From the NCBI GenBank assembly GCA_023410675.1, contig JAEYPM010000091.1, positions 1 through 7,127 on the forward strand: a DNA stretch of 7,127 bases, in the 5' to 3' direction. Numbering within the stretch: the stretch's first letter is position 1; each line of letters opens with the position of its first letter. The notes under the pieces were generated by a model. It was not told the DNA's origin, ran no database searches, and was given only the letters and a program-made list of their open reading frames with translations. Positions 1 through 5,846 of the stretch are shown here, in pieces. The translations under genes were made by a program, and so were the position numbers. Source of the DNA: Bacillota bacterium. Lineage in GTDB: Bacteria > Bacillota > Clostridia > Lachnospirales > Cellulosilyticaceae.

Positions 1-36
1 GTTAATTTCAATATCTGTTATGAATTTATATGTCAT
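1..36 (-). CDS. Possible 5' end of a divergent gene, cut by the window edge
   Basis: On the minus strand an ATG at 36-34 opens a frame that stays open to the window edge, giving only 12 residues (MTYKFITDIEIN). A GGGTGAT stretch (complement of 41-47) sits 4 bases before it as a possible ribosome binding site, and an in-frame stop lies just upstream. A plausible minus-strand promoter is also present (see next entry). Twelve residues are too few to name a family. The opening is reminiscent, from memory, of FemAB-type peptidyl transferases, but I would not rely on that. Confidence 0.3.
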   Translation of the reverse strand, partial: MTYKFITDIEIN

Positions 37-53
37 TTTTATCACCCAGTAAA

Positions 54-136
54 ACTATAAAATCCTTGCTCCTTTTTGTACATAGTTATTTTTGCATTTT
101 TGTACTATCTTATTTTAGCATTTATAATTCTATAAT
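54..136. promoter_or_regulatory. Divergent promoter region with paired TTTTTGTAC repeats
   Basis: For the plus strand, TTGTAC (100-105) and TATAAT (123-128) are 17 bases apart, and a second perfect TATAAT lies at 131-136. For the minus strand, TGTACA (82-77) and TATAGT (59-54) are also 17 bases apart. The 9-mer TTTTTGTAC occurs twice on the plus strand, at 73-81 and 97-105, with a related TTTTTGCAT at 89-97 between them. One copy overlaps each predicted -35 box. Shared regulation of the two divergent genes is inference. The -10 matches are strong and the -35 matches only moderate. Confidence 0.45.
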
Positions 137-160
137 GGAAAACGATGAAAGGGGATAAAT

Positions 161-466
161 ATGAGGCCAAAAGAAGAATTTTATAGTGAAGTAGTAAAAG
201 AAATTAGGTCACTGTTAAAACAACCAGAGAACTTAAAATGTTCTTGTCCAAAAGTAAAATGTGAGTGGCATGGCAAATGCCAAGAGTGTGTGGAAATACA
301 TAGATATTATAAAGACCATGTACCTAATTGTTTTCAGCAATTTATAAATGACAAAATTAAGGCAATAGCAGAGATTGGTGAATTAACTGTCCATGAAAAA
401 GAAAAAACACCTTCTGAGTACTGGGATTATGTTCGTGAACAAGATAGTAGAAAGGTAGAAACTTGA
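161..466 (+). CDS. Small Cys/His-rich protein, probable metal-binding, unknown function
   Basis: This is a 101-residue soluble protein with no signal peptide or membrane segment. Its centre is a dense cluster: C27, C29, C34, H37, C40, C43, H47, H53 and C57, including the segment CEWHGKCQECVEIHR. Such spacing suggests a small zinc- or metal-binding fold. From memory the CEWHGKCxxCVxxHR...DHVPNC pattern recurs in short uncharacterised proteins of Clostridia, so I regard it as a real conserved family without a named function. The start is supported by GAAAGGGG at 147-154, six bases before the ATG, and by the TATAAT boxes upstream. The next gene begins 12 bases after the stop, so the two are likely co-transcribed. 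The last third is charged and probably helical. Confidence 0.85.
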   Translation: MRPKEEFYSEVVKEIRSLLKQPENLKCSCPKVKCEWHGKCQECVEIHRYYKDHVPNCFQQFINDKIKAIAEIGELTVHEKEKTPSEYWDYVREQDSRKVET

Positions 467-478
467 AAGGGAAAAAGT

Positions 479-1180
479 ATGAGTAATAAAAATGTAGCAT
501 ACTCGAATGAATATAGTACATATCGCAGCAAATTTAACTATGTATTCAATGAAAAATATAAATGTAATGAGGTAGATAAAAACCTATTATCTGATGGGAA
601 GCACACCTTAATTACAACTTATTATTCAGATAATAGTTATGAAATATCTAAATATAACATTTATGCATCAAGAACAGAAGTTATTGATAGTATGAAAAAT
701 AAAGTTGCAGAATTTGAAAATATCAATCATGATGGGAATATCTTCTCTGTAGTTGAACATTCTAACGGGAAAAACTATCTAATTTTTTCCATAGACTTAT
801 ATGGTTATAGCATTATGGATTTATCCAATTATCATGTCTATCACTACATACCAGAAGAAAGTTTTTATGGGCATGAAGAAACCTTTATTTGGACAGAAGC
901 TTATTATTGCAAAGATAATAACATTATAGCAGTCGAGGGATGTTATTGGGCTTGCCCTTTTAGCACTGAGTTCTTCGATTTTTCAAATCCAGAGGAAGTC
1001 CCTTTTGAACGTATATATAGTTCATATGAAATGGAAGGCGAAATAAACATTGAAAGTGATGTAACACCACTACATTGGAATAGTGATGGAACAATAGTTT
1101 TAAGATGCTATGCTGATGATGAAGGGGGGCAGAAAGCTCAAAAAACAATTGACATTGTTTCAAGGATAGGACAAGGATAG
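479..1180 (+). CDS. Uncharacterised 233-residue soluble protein, beta-rich
   Basis: No signal peptide or membrane helix is visible. The sequence is rich in Tyr, Ser, Asn and aromatic residues in short alternating stretches, as in a beta-rich or propeller-like fold. Distinctive segments are LYGYSIMDLSN (107-117), FIWTEAYY (136-143), AVEGCYWACP (151-160), FFDFSNPEEVPF (165-176) and LHWNSDGTIVL (198-208). From memory, proteins with the xYGYSxxDLS...GCxWACP...DFSNP pattern occur as uncharacterised genes in Bacillus and relatives. No catalytic motif stands out. AAAGGGA at 466-472 overlaps the previous gene's stop and serves as ribosome binding site, so translation is probably coupled to the 161-466 gene. 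The pair could be an immunity-type or stress accessory module, but nothing in the sequence proves it. Confidence 0.85.
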   Translation: MSNKNVAYSNEYSTYRSKFNYVFNEKYKCNEVDKNLLSDGKHTLITTYYSDNSYEISKYNIYASRTEVIDSMKNKVAEFENINHDGNIFSVVEHSNGKNYLIFSIDLYGYSIMDLSNYHVYHYIPEESFYGHEETFIWTEAYYCKDNNIIAVEGCYWACPFSTEFFDFSNPEEVPFERIYSSYEMEGEINIESDVTPLHWNSDGTIVLRCYADDEGGQKAQKTIDIVSRIGQG

Positions 1181-1228
1181 GTCAAAAGTTTTTCTAAAGC
1201 AAAAAAAGATTAAAAGTGAAGTATTAAA

Positions 1229-1345
1229 ATGAATAAGATTGATGAGAATATTTTGCTAAAGGATATGTATGCAGATGAATTCGAGGAAAATGATAGTGAG
1301 ATAGATGGAATGTAAAACTGCAAGAGAGTATGGTAAAAATAGATT
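1229..1345 (+). pseudogene. Remnant of a small gene, possibly DUF5713-like, with internal deletion
   Basis: An ATG at 1229 opens a 28-codon frame ending at 1313-1315. It has a weak GTGAAG ribosome binding site about 7 bases upstream. The peptide contains LLKDMYAD followed directly by EFEENDSEI. From memory, DUF5713 proteins begin with a ...L.DMYAD.YFP segment and carry a separate later segment like DEF.ENDSEIETVARE. If so, this is the start of such a gene joined to a later part by an in-frame deletion. After the stop, another frame reads TAREYGKN (about 1319-1342), which could be the frameshifted continuation. Alternatively it is a genuine small acidic peptide. The assignment is from recall, not alignment. 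This remnant fills the gap between the 479 gene and the protease gene. Confidence 0.42.
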
Positions 1346-1966
1346 ATGAAAAGTAGGTACAGATTATTAAAATTATTGAGCATATATAGTGTAGCAATTA
1401 TAGCGGGTGTATTGTTGGCTATAATCTTTGATGGTCTCAAAATTTATGCTACCATTTTTTATCTTATAATTTTATTGGGACTTTACATATACATAAAAAA
1501 AGAAAATATCAATTGGAAATCTTGGTTTGTAAAGCCTCGCAAGGATGGGACAATGCGAATTCTAACTGCTTCAATTTCTATATTAACACTAATTGTGTTT
1601 ATTGTAGCTTTAAGAACAGCACTTTGGCAGAATGGTATTACTGAAAAGTTGAAATTTGACATTTTTGTTTATATAGGTACTTGCTGCCTAGCACCTTTAG
1701 TAGAAGAAGTGCTTTGCAGGGGCATTATATTTGATATATTTAAAGAAAAGCATAGTAATACTTTTGTAGTTATTGTTTCGGCTATAATTTTTTATGTTAT
1801 TCATGGAAATCCACTGAATGTTGGAGCACTAATATTTGGGTTATTGGCAAGTTGGATGCGAATAAAGGTGAAAAGTGTAATGCCTGGTATGATTATACAT
1901 TTTGTATGGAATAATAGTATTTATTTGCTACCTATTATAGCATCAAATATATCAAAGCTAGTGTGA
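1346..1966 (+). CDS. CPBP (CAAX/Abi) family intramembrane glutamic-type protease
   Basis: This 206-residue protein is almost entirely hydrophobic, with about six or seven membrane segments (roughly 10-29, 33-51, 71-91, 103-119, 139-152, 155-168 and 178-199). All three signature motifs of the CPBP/Rce1-like family are intact: E120-E121 and R125 in EEVLCRG, F149...H153 in FYVIH, and H185...N189 in HFVWN. These residues form the active site in Rce1-type proteases, so the enzyme should be active in the cytoplasmic membrane. Bacterial members process or guard against peptides and are often found beside bacteriocin or toxin genes as maturation or self-immunity factors. The substrate here is unknown. 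The ribosome binding site is poor (AAGAGAG at 1322-1328, 17 bases away), and the ATG lies at the end of the decayed 1229 gene, so expression may be weak or depend on read-through. Length is on the short side for the family. Confidence 0.95.
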   Translation: MKSRYRLLKLLSIYSVAIIAGVLLAIIFDGLKIYATIFYLIILLGLYIYIKKENINWKSWFVKPRKDGTMRILTASISILTLIVFIVALRTALWQNGITEKLKFDIFVYIGTCCLAPLVEEVLCRGIIFDIFKEKHSNTFVVIVSAIIFYVIHGNPLNVGALIFGLLASWMRIKVKSVMPGMIIHFVWNNSIYLLPIIASNISKLV

Positions 1967-2073
1967 CACATTTAAGTAAGAAATTTTATTTGTTATAACG
2001 TATCAAGATCATTTTTCAATAGAAAAAGATGTAACAGCATCAGATATTTTTACAAGGAGGATTATCTAAGTTT

Positions 2074-2913
2074 ATGAACAAGTTAAGAAAAATAATAATA
2101 ATTAGCTTTATCACATGTGTTATGCTAACTAACATATGCTCGCTTTATGCAGCTTCTACACCATCTATTGAGGCCGTTAAGTTTCAAGGTCATTCGTCTA
2201 AAACGGACAATTCTGGAAGATTTTATCTTATGCCTTATAGTCCTGACGAGTCTACTAATAATTGTTATGTTATAGTAGAATGTTATGTATTCAATAATAC
2301 GTCTAATCCTGTTGTATATTTTGATGGGAAAAAAGTAGGGACGATGACACCTAACACACGAGTAGCAAAGAATTATTATGAGATGTATTGGAATCTTTCT
2401 AAAGATCAATATGGATCAGCACTTGGAGGCCCTAAAGATTTTACAATAAAAGCAGCTGGAGTAAATGGTACTGTTGGTTATACTAAAAAAATTTATATTA
2501 CAGGTGGTAGTTACTTATACTATGACAAGTATATGTATAATTGGAAAAAAGATTGGAATTTTGTTGCACCTGCTTCAAAACAATATAATTCTCTTGCCTA
2601 TGTACTTGGTAAACAGACTTGGATTTGGCCATGGAAAAACAGTAATGGAACAGAACGAGATGCTACTGCTAAAGAAGTTATTAAATATATGGAATCTCAA
2701 GGCTATAAGCAAACATCCTCTGCAAGTGGTGCAACAATAATAGCATATGGTCCAAGCCAAGACAAGATCAGACACTTTGGTTATAGAGTTTCTTCATCTC
2801 AGGTTATACATAAGTTTAAAGACCTTGAACTAATGAGCAGTTCTAGTGTTGATGCATTTAAATATAATAGTGGTTCAGGAATAGGATATCCTCAGTTATA
2901 CTTTAAGAAATAA
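2074..2913 (+). CDS. Secreted two-domain protein with a degenerate papain-like (NlpC/DUF7689-like) C-terminal region
   Basis: The 279-residue product starts with a signal peptide: K3/R5/K6, a hydrophobic core 7-24, and likely cleavage after LYA (residue 26) or A27. Residues about 30-143 are Ser/Thr/Tyr/Val-rich and look like an Ig-like beta-sandwich. Residues about 165-279 carry N172-S-L-A-Y-V-L-G, the W183-I-W-P-W187 motif, a helix around 196-209, H234-F235, and K249-D-L-E252. From memory this layout matches secreted proteins whose motif is normally N-C-x-A-Y/W-x-L-G with a later His, suggestive of a papain-like fold. Here Ser173 stands at the usual Cys position, so peptidase activity is doubtful. 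AAGGAGG at 2054-2060 is strong but 13 bases from the ATG. No convincing promoter is seen upstream; TTTAAG (1971-1976) with TATAAC (1994-1999) is weak. The gene ends 56 bases before a strong terminator. Confidence 0.92.
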   Translation: MNKLRKIIIISFITCVMLTNICSLYAASTPSIEAVKFQGHSSKTDNSGRFYLMPYSPDESTNNCYVIVECYVFNNTSNPVVYFDGKKVGTMTPNTRVAKNYYEMYWNLSKDQYGSALGGPKDFTIKAAGVNGTVGYTKKIYITGGSYLYYDKYMYNWKKDWNFVAPASKQYNSLAYVLGKQTWIWPWKNSNGTERDATAKEVIKYMESQGYKQTSSASGATIIAYGPSQDKIRHFGYRVSSSQVIHKFKDLELMSSSSVDAFKYNSGSGIGYPQLYFKK

Positions 2914-2969
2914 ATTTAGGAATAAAAAAATTTCTTACATAGATGTCCCCCAATAAGTTTGACTTTTAT

Positions 2970-3003
2970 TGCGTAACAGATTTTTGCCTGTTACGCATTT
3001 TTT
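2970..3003 (+). terminator. Intrinsic terminator after the secreted-protein gene
   Basis: A perfect 10-base-pair stem, TGCGTAACAG (2970-2979) with CTGTTACGCA (2988-2997), encloses an 8-base loop and is followed by six T residues (2998-3003). It should end the transcript that contains the 2074 gene. A weaker overlapping inverted repeat, CAATAA (2951-2956) with TTATTG (2966-2971), shares two bases with the left arm. I take this overlap as chance, although it could in principle form an alternative structure. Confidence 0.9.
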
Positions 3004-3081
3004 ATACGATATAGCTTGCTATTTTTAAGCTTTTGAAAATGCTGAAGCTGTTTAAGCACATAAATAAGAAAGGAATATAAT

Positions 3082-3324
3082 ATGAAAATACAGGAAGCTA
3101 AAAGAAAATTGATAAACCTATTAGAAAAAGCTGGAATTAACTATAAAAAGCCCAATCCACAAGTGATTTTAGATGTATATAAAGAGTTTGCAACAACAAA
3201 AATAGATTGCTCAAGAGATGCTTTTCTTTTTCAGTGTGGGGTTTTTAAGTTTACAGAAAAAGAGCTGTTTTATTGGGATTTTGTGAGGCAATTTGAAATA
3301 GAGATTTATCAAGAGGAAGTATAA
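3082..3324 (+). CDS. Small orphan protein, possibly a shortened member of a longer family
   Basis: This is an 80-residue soluble acidic protein. Residues 1-36 look helical (KRKLINLLEKAGI...QVILDVYKEF). Residues 46-75 hold a distinctive DAFLFQCGVFKF...FYWDFVRQFEIE segment. From memory, similar LLFQxGVY.F...DFxRQF segments sit near the start of longer uncharacterised Firmicute proteins of roughly 150 residues or more. This copy stops six residues after EIE, so it may have lost most of its C-terminal part. The start is well supported by GAAAGGA at 3068-3074, seven bases before the ATG. The gene stands alone between the terminator at 2970-3003 and the promoter at 3414-3443. No good promoter is seen directly upstream. 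It may be an orphan immunity-type protein, which is inference. Confidence 0.7.
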   Translation: MKIQEAKRKLINLLEKAGINYKKPNPQVILDVYKEFATTKIDCSRDAFLFQCGVFKFTEKELFYWDFVRQFEIEIYQEEV

Positions 3325-3372
3325 TGAATAGTTGAATTATGTATATACAGATTTTTAGTTGATAAAGTGAAA

Positions 3373-3402
3373 CTAGGTGGTTTATTACCAGCATAGCTTT
3401 TT
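3373..3402 (+). terminator. Weak, imperfect terminator-like hairpin
   Basis: TGGT (3378-3381) pairs with ACCA (3387-3390) across a TTATT loop. The outer CTAG and GCATAG can pair with one mismatch and one bulge, and the stem is followed by CTTTTT (3397-3402). It lies 49 bases after the stop of the 3082 gene, the right place for its terminator. The stem is weak, so this is tentative. Confidence 0.25.
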
Positions 3403-3413
3403 GATTATAGGAT

Positions 3414-3443
3414 TTCATAATTCTTAGAATAGTATGATATAAT
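3414..3443 (+). promoter_or_regulatory. Promoter with extended -10 before the broken gene
   Basis: TTCATA (3414-3419) and TATAAT (3438-3443) are 18 bases apart. The -10 box is preceded by TGA at 3435-3437, forming the extended TGnTATAAT element. Transcription would start near 3450, just before the ATG at 3463, so it probably serves the gene whose reading frame is now disrupted (3463-4038). AAAAAGG at 3444-3450 could be its ribosome binding site, but part of it may lie before the transcript start. Confidence 0.5.
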
Positions 3444-3462
3444 AAAAAGGTCTAATATATAT

Positions 3463-3609
3463 ATGATTAAAGATTGTAAAGGTAATTGGAGAAGCATACA
3501 TAAAAATACCTCGTGATCTAGCAAATATTTTTGATCCAAAGGTCAGTGAAGCTGATAGAGTGTATGCTAAAGAGATACTTTTTTAAAAGCATGGATTGAA
3601 AAGGATAGG
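3463..3609 (+). pseudogene. Displaced 5' part of the gene continuing at 3610-4038 (two compensating frameshifts)
   Basis: An ATG at 3463 is in the same frame as the downstream open frame at 3610. After MIKDCK, coding-like sequence continues in the next frame as VIGEAYIKIPRDL...FDPKVSEADRVYAKEILF, ending at a TAA (3584-3586) inside a run of six T (3579-3584). One extra T there would join it directly to LKAWIEKDRV and into the 3610 frame. One G fewer near 3480-3482 would join it back to the ATG. Correcting both gives one frame of about 191 residues from 3463 to 4038. The simplest reading is a +1 and a -1 indel in a decaying gene. Sequencing error or ribosomal slippage at the T run cannot be excluded. 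The extended -10 promoter directly upstream supports 3463 as the original start. Confidence 0.55.
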
Positions 3610-4038
3610 GTGCATTCTAAGTGCGAATTAGCATATGCGGCTTATGAAGTGGAGCAGGATATAATCCTTTGCTTAATTGATAAGGAGCATGTGATAGGTG
3701 ATAAACATGCATTTATATCGCTCTTACAAAAAATGATCGTTACTGATTATTATTTCCCAAGTGATACCATTCAATATAATAGTATTCAAGATTATGGTCC
3801 TATTGAATTTGAGATAGATGAATTCCTCAAGAAGGCAAAATTTGATTATAGTTCTTGTACTAAAGAATATAAGAGTGAATATAGTTCATCAGCATTGGTT
3901 AGAAAGAAATTGGATGCAGATATATTTAACGTAAAAATAGAAAGTGGAATTAAGTTGATGAATAAGTGGAATGAATATCAATATTTCATTGAAACTGAAG
4001 GAAAGTATTTATTATATATTTGGGGAACCTCTGTGTAA
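3610..4038 (+). CDS. Uncharacterised protein, intact C-terminal part of a probably frameshifted gene
   Basis: The open frame gives 142 residues from a GTG at 3610, preceded by AAGGA at 3601-3605 with only a 4-base gap. Initiation here is therefore possible but not strong. There is no signal peptide or membrane helix. Noticeable segments are CELAYAAYEVEQDIILCLID (5-24), a mixed helical middle, KLMNKWNEYQYFIETEG (about 116-132) and the aromatic C-terminus YLLYIWGTSV. I do not recognise the family; short soluble proteins ending in a WGT/TSA-like tail are common among immunity-type genes, from memory. The coding-like sequence just upstream in another frame (3467-3586) suggests the true protein was about 50 residues longer. 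If GTG 3610 is used, the product is an N-terminally shortened form. Confidence 0.6.
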   Translation: MHSKCELAYAAYEVEQDIILCLIDKEHVIGDKHAFISLLQKMIVTDYYFPSDTIQYNSIQDYGPIEFEIDEFLKKAKFDYSSCTKEYKSEYSSSALVRKKLDADIFNVKIESGIKLMNKWNEYQYFIETEGKYLLYIWGTSV

Positions 4039-4115
4039 TGATCGTTTCATCAAATCGCTAGGGAAACAATGCGTATAGGTTTGCTTAATGTATGAAAACA
4101 GAGGAGGAATAAGAG

Positions 4116-4640
4116 GTGCCTAATACAATTCGACTACACAAAGAGCATAATAATATAGATGAATGGTTAGGTATGTCAAATGAAGGCACTTCAGTATTTA
4201 TTGCTATACTAGTACTCAGCGGTTCAAGAATTGCTAATAGTGAGCGAGAAAAAGAACTTGTTGTATGGCTGGCTGAGCATGACCAAGCTGTTGTAGGAAG
4301 AGGAACAGTAGGCTTTGATATAAGTGAAATGCCTTGGACAAAAGATCATTTTATACAAGAAAAAGAATTTATATTAAAAGTAATAGATGGTGCCTTATCA
4401 AAACTAGGATGGAATGTACTAAATTATGAACCCAATGAAGAAGTGATACATCATTATCTGAATAAGTTTAAAGCACTAATTCTTGATTTTGATGAGAAAT
4501 ATATTGATGAAAGTAGTTATACCGAATGGATTGAATTAATTGACGATGAGATGTGCGGAATACCGAATGGATTTCCTAAGTGTCCTATTCACGATACTTA
4601 TTTGCACTTCGGGGGTTGTGTAGTATGTCATGATAGCTAA
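4116..4640 (+). CDS. Uncharacterised 174-residue protein with C-terminal zinc-knuckle-like motif
   Basis: A GTG start at 4116 is backed by GAGGAGGA (4101-4108), seven bases upstream. The protein is soluble and acidic. An N-terminal alpha/beta part contains VFIAILVLSGSRIA (27-40), KELVVWLAEHDQA (46-58) and the distinctive GTVGFDISEMPW (63-74). A helical part follows (79-130). The C-terminus carries C156-x2-H159 and C168-x2-C171 in CPIHDTYLHFGGCVVC, a likely small zinc site. From memory, proteins with the GTVGFDxxxMPW motif and a CPxH...GGCxxC tail recur as unannotated genes in Bacillus, Paenibacillus and Clostridia, with this overall length, so the copy looks complete. The gene is 30 bases before the next coding start and could head the 4116-6959 transcription unit. 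I see no clear promoter in 4039-4115. Function is unknown. Confidence 0.92.
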   Translation: MPNTIRLHKEHNNIDEWLGMSNEGTSVFIAILVLSGSRIANSEREKELVVWLAEHDQAVVGRGTVGFDISEMPWTKDHFIQEKEFILKVIDGALSKLGWNVLNYEPNEEVIHHYLNKFKALILDFDEKYIDESSYTEWIELIDDEMCGIPNGFPKCPIHDTYLHFGGCVVCHDS

Positions 4641-4670
4641 TAAATGATCTAGAAGAAGGAGGTGACTGCA

Positions 4671-5804
4671 ATGGGGCTAGACTATACATATATTCTTGTT
4701 ATTAAAAAAAGTAAAAGAGAAAAATTAATAAATTTTATTAAAGCTAGCGAAGAAGTTTGTGAATCTGAAAGTATATGCATTAATTTTGAAGTTGATTCTT
4801 TTATTTTGAAATATTTAGAAGGTGGATATGACTGGAAACCACACTATGATAAAAAGGAAATGAATCAGTATTTAACTTTAGATAACAAAGCAAGAATAGG
4901 AGGTATTGACTACTTAGAAAGGGAAGTAAATATTCATGGGGAAGAGCTGGTTGTAAGTTTCACTGCTGTTACATCAGATATGAGCCACTTATTTCAAGAA
5001 TCCATATCAATTAGAAATTGGTTTATCATGCTAAGTAAAAAAGTTGATGCCATTATTACTTATTTAGATATGGAAGGTGAAGGGCATAGGATCATTTATT
5101 TTAATGGAAGAGAAACTGCTTTAGAATTTGTAGGAGAAGGACTTTATGCATTAAAAAGAAAGCCCTTTCTTTGTATGATGGATGAGTTTTTGAAACATTT
5201 TAGGCCTATCTTAACTTCGTATCATGAAAATAGATATAAATTTGAAAAGAAGGTTTCTTTGGTTATTAGGAAAGAAAATATTACAAAATTACATAGCTTT
5301 ATTGAAAAAAATGGTCGCTTTAATGAGGATAAACTCGATTTGTATTTTTTTGTAGACTCTACTTTGTTAAAATATTTTGAAGATGGGCATGGGGAAAAAG
5401 AGTACGGAATATCTCAAGGGGCTATTCCTCACTTTAATAAAGACCTTGTGTTTAAGAATCTTAATATAGATTATTTAGTTAAACTTGATAATATTATTTA
5501 TGTTGAAGAAGAAATTGAAGGTGAGGAAGAAAATTTATTAGTCAGTTTTATTCCGCAGAAGTTTAAAGTTGATGCGTTGTTCTCGAAGTCACTATCCATT
5601 CGTAGTTGGATTATAGAACTCAGTAAAGAGGTTTCAGCTAAAATAGCATTTCAAGGCATATGGAATAATGGATATGGGCATAGGATCATCTATTATCAAG
5701 GGGAAGAGACAAATGTTGAATTTACAGGACACTTTGACCTTGATATTAATACTTTTTCTGATATCTATAGAGTGTTTGAAACGTACGTACATCATTTTGA
5801 ATAA
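4671..5804 (+). CDS. Tandem-duplicated two-domain protein of unknown function
   Basis: The 377-residue protein consists of two diverged copies of one domain of about 155 residues, at about 4-157 and 193-354. They are joined by a helical linker (about 158-192) and followed by a helical tail. Matching points are YILVIKKSKREKLINFI against VSLVIRKENITKLHSFI, FILKYLEGG against TLLKYFEDG, LVVSFTA against LLVSFIP, SISIRNWFIMLSKKV (111-125) against SLSIRSWIIELSKEV (307-321), and GHRIIYFNGRET (138-149) against GHRIIYYQGEET (336-347). There is no signal peptide, membrane helix or clear catalytic motif. ATG 4671 is chosen because AAGGAGG (4656-4662) lies eight bases before it; the in-frame GTG at 4662 overlaps that ribosome binding site and is an unlikely start. 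The gene sits 30 bases after the 4116 gene and 42 bases before the cysteine protease gene. Confidence 0.92.
   Translation: MGLDYTYILVIKKSKREKLINFIKASEEVCESESICINFEVDSFILKYLEGGYDWKPHYDKKEMNQYLTLDNKARIGGIDYLEREVNIHGEELVVSFTAVTSDMSHLFQESISIRNWFIMLSKKVDAIITYLDMEGEGHRIIYFNGRETALEFVGEGLYALKRKPFLCMMDEFLKHFRPILTSYHENRYKFEKKVSLVIRKENITKLHSFIEKNGRFNEDKLDLYFFVDSTLLKYFEDGHGEKEYGISQGAIPHFNKDLVFKNLNIDYLVKLDNIIYVEEEIEGEEENLLVSFIPQKFKVDALFSKSLSIRSWIIELSKEVSAKIAFQGIWNNGYGHRIIYYQGEETNVEFTGHFDLDINTFSDIYRVFETYVHHFE
4680..5732 (+). repeat. Internal coding duplication: two diverged domain copies
   Basis: Copy 1 covers about 4680-5141 and copy 2 about 5247-5732. Most similarity is at the protein level, but the 14-base string GGGCATAGGATCAT is identical in both copies (5082-5095 and 5676-5689), where each encodes the GHRII motif. 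The duplication is therefore old overall, with a strongly held or recently homogenised core. Confidence 0.8.
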
Positions 5805-5846
5805 TCATAAATCTTTGAAGAGTTTAGGTTTGTAAGGAGGCAATAA

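Noticed and set aside
1229..1315. 28-residue frame as a bacteriocin or peptide precursor for the adjacent CPBP protease
   Set aside because: It is acidic, lacks a double-glycine leader, Cys-rich core or hydrophobic tail, and fits a gene remnant better.
1210..1440. 76-residue minus-strand frame over the protease gene start
   Set aside because: It is the hydrophobic mirror image of the CPBP membrane segments, has no ribosome binding site, and conflicts with a gene that has all its family motifs.
1961..1969. Palindrome GTGTGACAC at the end of the CPBP gene as a terminator or operator
   Set aside because: Too short, with no loop and no T run; it spans the stop codon and is probably chance.
2125..2409. 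94-residue minus-strand frame inside the secreted-protein gene
   Set aside because: Antisense to a clear coding gene with signal peptide; composition is Ile/Arg-rich as expected of a shadow.
2465..2740. 91-residue plus-strand frame inside the secreted-protein gene
   Set aside because: It lies wholly within the 2074 gene in another frame and has no start signal of its own.
3340..3349. Palindrome TGTATATACA as an operator
   Set aside because: A single short AT-only-core palindrome is expected by chance in this composition and is not near the predicted promoter boxes.
4662..4670. GTG at 4662 as start of the tandem-domain gene
   Set aside because: It overlaps the AAGGAGG ribosome binding site (4656-4662); ATG 4671 has ideal spacing.
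5082..5689. Identical 14-mers GGGCATAGGATCAT as attachment or recombination sites
   Set aside because: Both encode the same GHRII motif at matching points of the two domain copies, so they are explained by the duplication.
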